NCBI GenBank assembly: GCA_903887415.1
Contig: CAISPO010000052.1
Location: forward strand, 1-47,763
DNA: 47,763 nt
Reading direction: 5' to 3'
Source: an uncultured Bacteroidota bacterium
GTDB lineage: Bacteria > Bacteroidota > Bacteroidia > Chitinophagales > Chitinophagaceae
The notes under the pieces were generated by a model. That model was given only the letters and a program-made list of their open reading frames with translations, ran no database searches and was not told the DNA's origin. Position numbers and translations under genes: made by a program. Of the stretch, positions 26,322-34,970 are shown piece after piece. Positions within the stretch are counted from its first letter, which is position 1, and every line of letters starts with the position of its first letter.

Positions 26322-29300
26322 TTACCTGATAAGCGTTACATCTCCTTTGTAAACAACATTATTGCCATTCGGATCAGCAAGTATAATTATGTAATTGTAA
26401 ACACCCATATCCTGCTGTGCGCCATTAAATGTGCCATCCCAGCCCTCTTTCGGATCCCAGGTATTGTGATAGACAAGCTGGCCCCAGCGGTTGTAAACAC
26501 TGAACTCAACCAGTTTCTGATACTTCAGGTTACCTACCCTGAAGATGTCGTTGAGGCCGTCGCCATTAGGTGTAAACGCACTAGGAATGATAACCGGGGA
26601 AACATTATTAACTGTAATAGTAACATGAGCAGAATCTGTACATCCCCATTGGCTGGTAGCTACTACAGTATATACCGTTGAATCTTTAGGAGTTGCTATC
26701 GGGTTATTGATATTAGTGTTGTTAAGGCTGCCATCATCAGGCCTCCACCAATAATACAAAGCGCCCTCCACATTCAACTGTATGCTCGATCCATAATTGA
26801 TAGCCGTATTTGGCGTCATATTGGTGAGTATAATAGGAGGATAAAGCGGGATAGACACTGTGGCAGAGCTGATGCAATTAGCTATATTATAGCTAAGGGT
26901 GTAGTTACCAATGTCCGCAACTGTAGTAATGGGGATCGTTGGGTTTTGTAACGAAGATGTTGTTCCATCGGCAAATGTCCACGAATAGGTACCTCCGGCG
27001 GTCAAGTCATTACCCTGAAGTATTAACGTTTGGCCCACGCACAATGGTATGTTGGCCGAAATAGTTGGTATTGGGGGAGCTCCGGGATCACTTAATATTA
27101 CCGGCCCGGCATTGTTGGAAGTACATCCCGCCGGAGAAGTTACATTAATACCATCGTAGGTACCTGCACTTAGCCCTGGTATTACCAGGTTTCCGGTAGC
27201 GGTAGATGTAAAGCTATACCCCAGTGCCGTGCCATTGTCTGTATATATTACTCCGTAAGTTACACCTCCCGCCAATCCTGTTACGCTTAGTGTGATGGAG
27301 CCATCTGAACCCAGACATGTTGAGGGGTTGCTTGAATTAATGATAGCAATCACCGGTACAGGGTTCACAGTAACAACGGTTGTTGCTGGCGCTGAAGTAC
27401 AGCCCAACAAGGTAACAGTAGCTGTATAAGTGCCATTAGCCGAAAGGGTAGCAGGATTAATGACCGGGTTTTGCAAAGCAGACGTAAACCCTCCCGGACC
27501 AGACCAATTATAAGTAACACCTGTTGCCGCATCAGTTGCTGTGAAACTCACCGTTCCACCATCGCAAACAGGAGAACTGTTTGTAAGAACAGGCGCAGGC
27601 GGATTGCCGGAGGCAACCAATACTACCGGCCCAACACTGTTTGAAACGCAACCGAAAGAATTGGTGACCGTAATGGCAGAATAAGTACCGCCACCAAGCC
27701 CGGTGATCACCACATTACCAGTACCATTTGCTACGATAGTAGCCGTAACAGGCCCGGAAGGTGCAGTGTAATGCACTGTGTAGGTATCACCTGCTGTAAG
27801 ACCCGACAAGGTAATTGTTCCGTCAGTTCCATTACAGGTAGTGGGGTTGGTTGAGGCAGTGCCGCTGATATCGGGAGTTGGGTTAACGGTTACAGTAATT
27901 GTTGCCACACAGCCAGGCGTACCATAAGTGATTGTTGCAGTACCACCGGATACACCCGTTACAACACCTCCGCCGGCAGTAACTGTAGCTACCGCAGTAT
28001 TACTGCTGCTCCACGCACCGCCCGTAGTAACGTCATTCAATGTAGTGGTTGAACCCTGACACATAAAAGGAGTGCCGGTAATAGCCACAGGAAGCGGCGT
28101 TACGGTGACTACGGCAAAAGCCTGGCAACCGCCGGGGGTAGTATAAGTGATAGTTGAAGTGCCGGAGCCTACACCCATTGCTACCCCGCTGCCTGCCCCT
28201 ATCGTAGCCACAGCTGGCGTACTGGAACTCCAGGTGCCACCGGCGGTTGCATCAGCAAGCGTAGTGGTATTTCCTATGCACATAGACAAGGTACCTGTGA
28301 TAGGCGTAGTAGGATTTACAGTAATAGTAGTGCTGCCCGTAGTAGTAATGCCGCACGCATCAGTTACTGTTAAGTTATAAGTAGTAGTACTACCCGGCGT
28401 AACCGTAGCAGGAGATCCCAGAACCGGCCCGGGCGTCCAGGAGTAAGTATATGGCGGTACACCATAAGTACCTGTAGCGCTGAGCGTAGCCGACTGGCCG
28501 GCGCATATAGTAGCCGGCGTGCCGGTAACGCCAGCCGCGGTGAGCTCTACGGTATGACCAATAACCGTAAGAACAAGTGGCAGACTACCATAAGCCCAGG
28601 TTGTTACACAACCAGTTGCTGTGGTCGCCCAGCTCTGGTAGAAATACATTGTAATATTTAAAGGGATAGACACACAGGAAGGCGCAGGCATACACGGGCC
28701 TAAGCCTGATGTTGAGGCACCGGGGGTACCCCATATAGAATATGTTGCACCTCCAGTGGCATCACATACCGTTGCAGCAGCGCCAGCTGGCGGCCCACAT
28801 GTCCATACATATCCCGCTGCAAGTGTGCCTGGGCTCCTGCAAGTACCTTTATAAAAAAACGACCCGGCATATTCAGCTACATTAGGAGCAACAGTAGTAT
28901 ATTCGAACGCAAACTGGATGTCAGTAACTGTACAATTTGCCGGGGTCATTGCTGCATTCAGGTAAGCACAACCAGATGTCGCCGTCAAAGCAGCCATATA
29001 CGTGCTTCCATTTACTGTGGTACTTGTTGCTAAAGTCACTAACGGATCAATAATGATCGGATAAGATAACTCAGGTTTATTAAGATAGCTCCCAGGCAAG
29101 GCGATATCCAAAACGCTGTTTTCTCCAATTTCATATTTCAGTTGCTCAATAGTATTTTGATGATTGCCCTGTTCGTACACGTTTGCTTCACCTATACCAT
29201 ATTTAGGATTTCCCGAATCATCATTGATAATGAGCTCGCCGCTCACTTCGGTTCTGCCGCCAGTATTTAGGTTCAGCCCCCGGTCTAAAAGGAGATGGTC

Positions 29301-30149
29301 CCTTATTAGTATCTTACCATTGGCGTAATCCGGCAATGCATGATTTACATGGAAATTTGTTTTTATGGCGCCGCGCATCATGCTCATTTCTATATCTATT
29401 CCAGGCCATGCGTTTTGCACATAAACACCTTCGTCTCCTGCGGTATGATGCGTATAATCAGCCAAACCTAATGAAACCTCTTTGCCGTTTGGCTGCACAT
29501 AAATTAATTCGAGGTTGCGGTTAAATTCTATTCTTTCACCCTTGATACCCAAAGAAGAAAAACTATTTCCTTCCCTAGTATTAATCATTACGGGCGTTAT
29601 GTCTGTTGATATTGTGTATATGCCTTTTTCAGCAGCATCCGGCTGTAGCTGCGTTTTTATTGTCAGCCAGTTACCATTCGCATCCCGGTAGTGCATCGGC
29701 TGTGTGGATGTCTGGGTCATCTTCTCTTTTCCGCCCTCATGTATGCCTTCCCTTACAAATGTTTTGGTATTTTCCGTGCGCTCACTGAGCAACTCGTAGC
29801 AATCATTGCAAGGAGCACCTGCATACAACACACCAAAATCGGGATGGCTTTCATAACCGGCATTTGCCGTCATGGCTTCGGCACTCAGGTTTTTCTTTAC
29901 CGGGGTAAACGACTTATAGTTTGGGGTTTTATCCAGCCGTTTGCGCCTTGCCAGAACCGCATCATAGTTGCTGGCGGGCCTGATTATGGAGGGCGTATTA
30001 TTTACAGGAGCCCATGCTGTAGCAGTAGTAGCCGTACTTCCAACAGTAGTCAAGGGATAAACGCCCATAATGCCTTGGCCAAAACATGCCGAGCAAAGAA
30101 ACAGGCATATGAGGGTAAGTATTTGGGGTAACTTTGTAAAATGCTTCAT
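26322..30149 (-). CDS. Large Ig-like surface protein with T9SS type B sorting domain
   Basis: 1275 aa, starting at MKHFTKLPQILTLICLFLCS; an upstream in-frame ATG at 30221 would add 24 residues in front of the signal peptide and is less likely. Residues ~110-380 form an N-terminal domain with no motif I recognise. Ig-like modules follow, including two of the kind TTTLxDATxGGxWSSSxxAVAT that also build the giant repeat protein at the window end. The C-terminal ~90 residues (IIPSAFTPNGDGLNDIF ... VYNRWGQLVYHN ... GDVTLIR) are a classic type B/gliding-associated sorting domain. No PorP/SprF gene is adjacent, so it may use the one at 9.5-10.5 kb or another. Adhesin or surface filament is the likely role. 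Confidence 0.88.
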   Translation of the reverse strand: MKHFTKLPQILTLICLFLCSACFGQGIMGVYPLTTVGSTATTATAWAPVNNTPSIIRPASNYDAVLARRKRLDKTPNYKSFTPVKKNLSAEAMTANAGYESHPDFGVLYAGAPCNDCYELLSERTENTKTFVREGIHEGGKEKMTQTSTQPMHYRDANGNWLTIKTQLQPDAAEKGIYTISTDITPVMINTREGNSFSSLGIKGERIEFNRNLELIYVQPNGKEVSLGLADYTHHTAGDEGVYVQNAWPGIDIEMSMMRGAIKTNFHVNHALPDYANGKILIRDHLLLDRGLNLNTGGRTEVSGELIINDDSGNPKYGIGEANVYEQGNHQNTIEQLKYEIGENSVLDIALPGSYLNKPELSYPIIIDPLVTLATSTTVNGSTYMAALTATSGCAYLNAAMTPANCTVTDIQFAFEYTTVAPNVAEYAGSFFYKGTCRSPGTLAAGYVWTCGPPAGAAATVCDATGGATYSIWGTPGASTSGLGPCMPAPSCVSIPLNITMYFYQSWATTATGCVTTWAYGSLPLVLTVIGHTVELTAAGVTGTPATICAGQSATLSATGTYGVPPYTYSWTPGPVLGSPATVTPGSTTTYNLTVTDACGITTTGSTTITVNPTTPITGTLSMCIGNTTTLADATAGGTWSSSTPAVATIGAGSGVAMGVGSGTSTITYTTPGGCQAFAVVTVTPLPVAITGTPFMCQGSTTTLNDVTTGGAWSSSNTAVATVTAGGGVVTGVSGGTATITYGTPGCVATITVTVNPTPDISGTASTNPTTCNGTDGTITLSGLTAGDTYTVHYTAPSGPVTATIVANGTGNVVITGLGGGTYSAITVTNSFGCVSNSVGPVVLVASGNPPAPVLTNSSPVCDGGTVSFTATDAATGVTYNWSGPGGFTSALQNPVINPATLSANGTYTATVTLLGCTSAPATTVVTVNPVPVIAIINSSNPSTCLGSDGSITLSVTGLAGGVTYGVIYTDNGTALGYSFTSTATGNLVIPGLSAGTYDGINVTSPAGCTSNNAGPVILSDPGAPPIPTISANIPLCVGQTLILQGNDLTAGGTYSWTFADGTTSSLQNPTIPITTVADIGNYTLSYNIANCISSATVSIPLYPPIILTNMTPNTAINYGSSIQLNVEGALYYWWRPDDGSLNNTNINNPIATPKDSTVYTVVATSQWGCTDSAHVTITVNNVSPVIIPSAFTPNGDGLNDIFRVGNLKYQKLVEFSVYNRWGQLVYHNTWDPKEGWDGTFNGAQQDMGVYNYIIILADPNGNNVVYKGDVTLIR

Positions 30150-30447
30150 AAACGTCAGTATTATTAAGGCTATAGTCATAGTATAGACGATATTTTCTGC
30201 AAAAAAGTTGGGATGTAACACTTATTTATTGCAAGTATATCATTTACCGCTATTTAACATGCCGGTTTATTCCGTAAATATAACATTTGCAGATTTAGAA
30301 AAGAATAATAATAGAAGATTTTTTTGTCAATCATGGAAATGTTGTGGCGTAAAGGGCAATTTGAATGCCCCCCAATTTCAATTAACCAAAATTCAAATAC
30401 ATAAAAACTTACAATTGTAGCTGTGTAATAAAAGAAACAACAATAAA
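30150..30447. other. AT-rich intergenic stretch, 298 bp
   Basis: Lies between the GH20 gene and the start of the type B protein, both on the minus strand. A TATATTTA near 30280 resembles a -7 box imperfectly. I see no RNA gene, terminator or repeat. Confidence 0.4.
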
Positions 30448-32316
30448 TTAATTTTCCATCTTTATGTCGCTTACGATACTCCTTTTACCGGATGGAGTAA
30501 TAGTGATGGTTTTTAAGTGCATTGTCTGGTGCTCAGGGATGGTGAACATCAGGGGCGATTTGTATTCGAGATCGGTTTCGCGGGGTGCGTAACCGTCCAA
30601 AGTGTAATAAATTTTAGCGCCCGTGACAGGGGTTCTCAACTCCACCTTAAAATTGCCGCCGCTGATGGTAGTGTCCTCAGCGCCATAGGCAACAGGTACG
30701 CGGAAATCGAAACCGGCCGCATCCAGCTTTCCTAAATGCCCGGGCAACCGTTCCTGTGAGAAATTACGGTAGTCTTTGTTAGCAGCAGGAGTCCACCCTA
30801 CTTCAGCAAGCGCCATCATGCGGGGCAGCGCCATATATTCTGCTTTTTCCGGCGTGGTTATGTACTCCGTCCAGACATTGGCTTGCACACCTATCACATG
30901 TTTTTGCTGTTCGGCATTGAGCACTGCCGGCACCGGCTCATAAGCGTACGTTTTAGATACCGGGGCATTGCCGCCAATGGAAAGCGGCTCCTGTGGTGAC
31001 TTGCTCTGCGCATGGTCGAAGTAAAGGCCGCCGCTGCCGGGCGTCATAATGACATCATGGCCAAGCTGGGCAGCAGCTATGCCGCCGCCTTCACCCCGCC
31101 AGCTCATCACTGTGGCGTGAGGCGCCAGCCCTCCCTCCAATATTTCGTCCCAGCCTATGATGGTACGCCCCTGTGAGTTCACGTATTTCTCTATCTTGCC
31201 CACGAAGTAGCTCTGCAGGCCATTCTCATCATTAAGGCCTTGCTCGCTGATGAGGCGGCGGCAGAAGTCAGAACTCTTCCATGCGATCTTCGGGCACTCA
31301 TCGCCGCCTATGTGTATATACTTGCCGGGGAATAGCTCCATCACTTCCAGTAAAATGCCATCCAGCATTTTAAAGGTTTCATCGGTGGGGCAAAGCACAT
31401 CATTCGACACACCCCAGTTTTCGCCCACCTTGTAGCTCTTCTCGGGGTCGCAGCTCAGCTCGGGGTACGCAGCAATGGCCGCCAGCGAATGACCCGGCAT
31501 CTCTATTTCCGGTACTATGTTGATGTAGCGGTCTTCGGCATAATGGATCACATCGGCTATCTGCTCTTGGGTATAGAAACCTCCGTAAGGAGTGCCATCG
31601 TATAACATAGAATCCGGCCCCGCAGCGCGCCCTATCTTGGTCTGCGCACGCATACCGCCCACTTCTGTGAGCTTAGGATATTTTTTTATTTCTATGCGCC
31701 AGCCCTGGTCATCTGTCAGGTGCCAGTGAAAATTATTGAGCTTGTACATAGCCATGAGGTCCAGGTATTTCTTGATAAAGTCAACATCAAAAAAGTGGCG
31801 GGCCACATCCAGGTGCATACCGCGGTAAGGAAAGCGCGGGTGATCTTTGATCACTGCGCACGGAATAGTGCCATAGCCGGGGTTGCTGCTATGCAGTAAT
31901 TGGATGAGTGTCTGAATACCATAGAACATGCCCGCTCCCCTGCCCTCCAGTATCACCTGGTTTTCGGAAACCTGCAACTGGTAGCCTTCGGCAGGCATTT
32001 CGCTTTTAAAGTTCAGCGACAACGTAATGGTGTTCTTTAAAGAATATTTCTTCCTGTCCACCTGGCCCATGTCAATTACAGTGTTCACATAACCTGCCTT
32101 TTTCAGGTAGTTATTGAAGAACTTTACCGCCCGGTTATCAGGGGTATCAACGAGTATGATGGTTTCCGGTGTTAGCCTAAACTCACCTTTACCCTTGGTT
32201 ACAGATACCGGGGCGGGTATAATCCCCATATAGGGATCGTTTTGTGCGAATACGACAGTTGATAACAGCAGAAAAAATGCAATCATTGGAATTTGAATTA
32301 TTTTTTTCATAATCAT
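30448..32316 (-). CDS. Beta-N-acetylhexosaminidase, GH20
   Basis: 622 aa. Signal peptide (IPMIAFFLLLSTVVFAQ), a GH20b-type N-terminal alpha/beta domain (~30-155) and a TIM-barrel catalytic domain (~160-520). The barrel contains YRGMHLDVARHFF, NNFHWHLTDDQGWRIEIK, VPEIEMPGHS and the catalytic pair Asp339-Glu340 in HIGGDECPK. The acid is Glu and the Asp orients the substrate acetamide group. A C-terminal chitobiase-like fold (YTLDGYAP) completes it. The enzyme removes terminal beta-linked GlcNAc or GalNAc. The ATG overlaps the TGA of the upstream GH2 gene (ATGA), so translation is probably coupled. Confidence 0.95.
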   Translation of the reverse strand: MIMKKIIQIPMIAFFLLLSTVVFAQNDPYMGIIPAPVSVTKGKGEFRLTPETIILVDTPDNRAVKFFNNYLKKAGYVNTVIDMGQVDRKKYSLKNTITLSLNFKSEMPAEGYQLQVSENQVILEGRGAGMFYGIQTLIQLLHSSNPGYGTIPCAVIKDHPRFPYRGMHLDVARHFFDVDFIKKYLDLMAMYKLNNFHWHLTDDQGWRIEIKKYPKLTEVGGMRAQTKIGRAAGPDSMLYDGTPYGGFYTQEQIADVIHYAEDRYINIVPEIEMPGHSLAAIAAYPELSCDPEKSYKVGENWGVSNDVLCPTDETFKMLDGILLEVMELFPGKYIHIGGDECPKIAWKSSDFCRRLISEQGLNDENGLQSYFVGKIEKYVNSQGRTIIGWDEILEGGLAPHATVMSWRGEGGGIAAAQLGHDVIMTPGSGGLYFDHAQSKSPQEPLSIGGNAPVSKTYAYEPVPAVLNAEQQKHVIGVQANVWTEYITTPEKAEYMALPRMMALAEVGWTPAANKDYRNFSQERLPGHLGKLDAAGFDFRVPVAYGAEDTTISGGNFKVELRTPVTGAKIYYTLDGYAPRETDLEYKSPLMFTIPEHQTMHLKTITITPSGKRSIVSDIKMEN

Positions 32317-34970
32317 CGTTTTTTAATTTCAATGCATTGTTTGGGCACATTCCAGCCTTCGATACAGACCATAGGATCGACACCTTTTTGTGGCGTGAAA
32401 GATATGATCACTGAACTACCTCCACCGGGAGTGACTGAAATATAGTTATTATTATAGAAAGCAGGTAATATGCGGCCTTTTGTATTTTTGTCAACGAGCG
32501 AAATACGATTGAAAAATGACATGGTATAACTTGCTCGATTGGCAATAGTTACTTTTATAGTGTTGTCATCGATATAATGCGCAAAAGCAACGGAAGTTGC
32601 TGTGTGCAGCTCAGAAAGCCATCTGTAACTACCATCGACAGAAGGGAGGGCATAAATATTTTCGTCTGATTTACCTCCTGAAATATAAAGAACGAGGAAC
32701 GCGCCGTTTGCCCTGTTTTGTTTGATTAAAGCATCAAACGGAATTTTGAGTTGGGTAATTTCAGTACACTTTTGTGGCGGGATAACTACCAGCGAGTGTC
32801 CCGCGAATAAGTATTTATCGGTGGATGTACAAATGCCTCCATAAATATCTGCAGTTATAGAATCGAATAAGTTACTCACTACAAGTATAGACTTATCTAC
32901 CGGGTCATACATAATATGCAACGGCTTTGCACCTTCCTGCATCCCGTACATACAGGCATTGGGGTCAAGATACACATCATACATCTGGCCCACCATGGCC
33001 GTCCAGGGATTTTGTGTTTTCCATTCTATTATGCCAGTGTACCAGTCCCACATATGGGCCGACGCGCCTTCCATGAGCGCGCGGTACTGGTTGTAGTTCA
33101 CCAGTTGTGCTTTCATGGCAAAGTCCCTTACATCCTTAGGATGACCATAGGCTTCGATAGCTGAGTCATAGCCCGAGTATTTATGGTACTTCCACATAGA
33201 ATCTATCTGCCATTTATGAGCCGAAGTATCGTACCATGGCACCACCATATTTTGGTCAGGAATAAATCGCTGCAAAGACTCATAATCTCCAATACCCACC
33301 GAACCTACTTCTGAATTAAATCCGTAAGAACGATGGCTCCAGAAAAACGAATCCGGCTGTATGGTGTAAGGCCCATCGGACGCCTGGTACGACATGCCGT
33401 CGTCATTGGAATATTCAAAGAAAATACGTGTACCATCCAGTTGTGGTAATAAAGAATCACGGAGCGGCACAAGCACATCGGCAGGTGGGCGCATCTCATT
33501 GCCTCCGCACCAGATGGCTAAAGATGGATGATTGCGCAGCATTTTGATTTGGTCAGCAAGTGAGGTAACAAACAGGCGATGGTCATCCGGGTAGTTTCTG
33601 CGTGCAATGGTGTCTTCCAGTTTAAACGTATCATCGCCCCACCTGCCATTGCAGTCACCGGATACCCAGAAATCCTGCATTACCAGCAGGCCATATTTAT
33701 CGCAGGCATCATAAAATTCGGGCCGCTCTGTAATACCACCGCCCCATACCCTTATCAGGTTCAGATTCATATCTCTGTGATAGCGCACCTCTGCATCATA
33801 CCGCTCCGGGGAGAAGCGCAGCATTTCGTCTGAGAGTATGCGGTTGCCGCCTTTGATAAATATTTTTTGCCCGTTCACCTGTATCTCGCGGCTTTGGGTA
33901 TGTGTATTCCATACTCCTTTTACTTCACGAACACCAAACTTTAATTGCTCTTCGTCTGAAGCCATTGTATCATTGACAAGAATTTTTAGGCTTAAATCAT
34001 ACAAGTTTTGTTTACCGTATCCATTAGGCCACCACAGTTTTGGCTCTTTAAGTGTATAATCGGGGAATGAAATAAGTTGCTTACTGTGTGGCGGCAGTGT
34101 TACATTCACAGAAACCTTTTGCCCTGCAACATCATAAGTCAGCAGCCCGTGAATATCCCTATCGCTGGCATTTGTGACCTCGGTAGTTACTTTGATCGTT
34201 GCTGGTCCCTGCTTATCGCCCGGCAACCGCTTACCGGGTACAGAGGTCACAACATGGGTGTTTGCAATAGCTGCTTCTTTGGTTTTTTTAATAAACACTT
34301 TGTCCCAAATACCGGTATTGCGATCACGCACAGGCTGTATCCAGTCCCAGCCTGTTACGTACTGATTCGTGAGGCTATGCGCTATGGTGCCATCTCCACC
34401 CTGCCCACCATTTGGATTGCCTACGGGATCGGGTGGATAAACGATTACGGCAAGCCGGTTATGGCCATCCTTCGCCAGAAAGGAAGTGATGTCATACTCC
34501 TGGCGCTGGTACATGCTTTTGTACTGTGCGCTGTTTACCTTATGCCCATTCAGAAATACATTGCAGCTATTGTTTACGCCCCTGAATTGCAGCCATACGT
34601 GCTCGCCGTTTGCAGCAAATTTCTCTGTAAAATCATCTGTGAACCAGCAAGTATAATAATCCCGCCCTACCTTATAAATATCCGGTATTTGCTCGTTGTT
34701 CATGCCGTAAAAAGGATCTGGAATGAGCTTGTTGTATAATAGCGAAGTAAGTACGGTACCGGGCACAACTGCTGGCATCCAATCTTTGAGCGAAAAGCTG
34801 TGCTTTGATATTTCTTCGCCTGTTTTGTTTACGGATGAGGCACGGATGCACTTCCAGCCAGTGTTTAGCTCGTATTGCTGCTGGGCGGAAAGCGTAACAT
34901 TAAAAAACAATAACAGAAAGGCCAGCACCCTTCCGTATCTGAGTATCGTATCGTTGTATTTCCAAGTCAT
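32313..34970 (-). CDS. GH2 beta-mannosidase-like enzyme
   Basis: 885 aa. Signal peptide, then a galactose-binding-like jelly roll (~30-200), Ig-like domains and a TIM barrel. Motifs: WDWIQPVRDRNTGIWDKV, RVWGGGITERPEFYDACDKY, the acid/base Glu492 in IWCGGNEM, and a probable nucleophile Glu554 in YGFNSEVGS. The pattern resembles the GH2 branch that holds mannosylglycoprotein endo-beta-mannosidase and exo-beta-glucosaminidase more than classical beta-galactosidase. Given its neighbours, attack on the beta-mannosyl link of the N-glycan core is a reasonable inference; a glucosaminidase role remains possible. It overlaps GH92 by 1 nt (TAATG) and GH20 by 4 nt. Confidence 0.88.
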   Translation of the reverse strand: MTWKYNDTILRYGRVLAFLLLFFNVTLSAQQQYELNTGWKCIRASSVNKTGEEISKHSFSLKDWMPAVVPGTVLTSLLYNKLIPDPFYGMNNEQIPDIYKVGRDYYTCWFTDDFTEKFAANGEHVWLQFRGVNNSCNVFLNGHKVNSAQYKSMYQRQEYDITSFLAKDGHNRLAVIVYPPDPVGNPNGGQGGDGTIAHSLTNQYVTGWDWIQPVRDRNTGIWDKVFIKKTKEAAIANTHVVTSVPGKRLPGDKQGPATIKVTTEVTNASDRDIHGLLTYDVAGQKVSVNVTLPPHSKQLISFPDYTLKEPKLWWPNGYGKQNLYDLSLKILVNDTMASDEEQLKFGVREVKGVWNTHTQSREIQVNGQKIFIKGGNRILSDEMLRFSPERYDAEVRYHRDMNLNLIRVWGGGITERPEFYDACDKYGLLVMQDFWVSGDCNGRWGDDTFKLEDTIARRNYPDDHRLFVTSLADQIKMLRNHPSLAIWCGGNEMRPPADVLVPLRDSLLPQLDGTRIFFEYSNDDGMSYQASDGPYTIQPDSFFWSHRSYGFNSEVGSVGIGDYESLQRFIPDQNMVVPWYDTSAHKWQIDSMWKYHKYSGYDSAIEAYGHPKDVRDFAMKAQLVNYNQYRALMEGASAHMWDWYTGIIEWKTQNPWTAMVGQMYDVYLDPNACMYGMQEGAKPLHIMYDPVDKSILVVSNLFDSITADIYGGICTSTDKYLFAGHSLVVIPPQKCTEITQLKIPFDALIKQNRANGAFLVLYISGGKSDENIYALPSVDGSYRWLSELHTATSVAFAHYIDDNTIKVTIANRASYTMSFFNRISLVDKNTKGRILPAFYNNNYISVTPGGGSSVIISFTPQKGVDPMVCIEGWNVPKQCIEIKKR

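Noticed and set aside
30208-30420. 70-codon plus-strand frame in the intergenic stretch before the GH20 gene
   Set aside because: No family match and no start signal; AT-rich composition typical of an upstream region.
34077-34739. 220-codon plus-strand frame across the GH2 gene
   Set aside because: Antisense shadow of a clear glycosidase, with no promoter or family motif.
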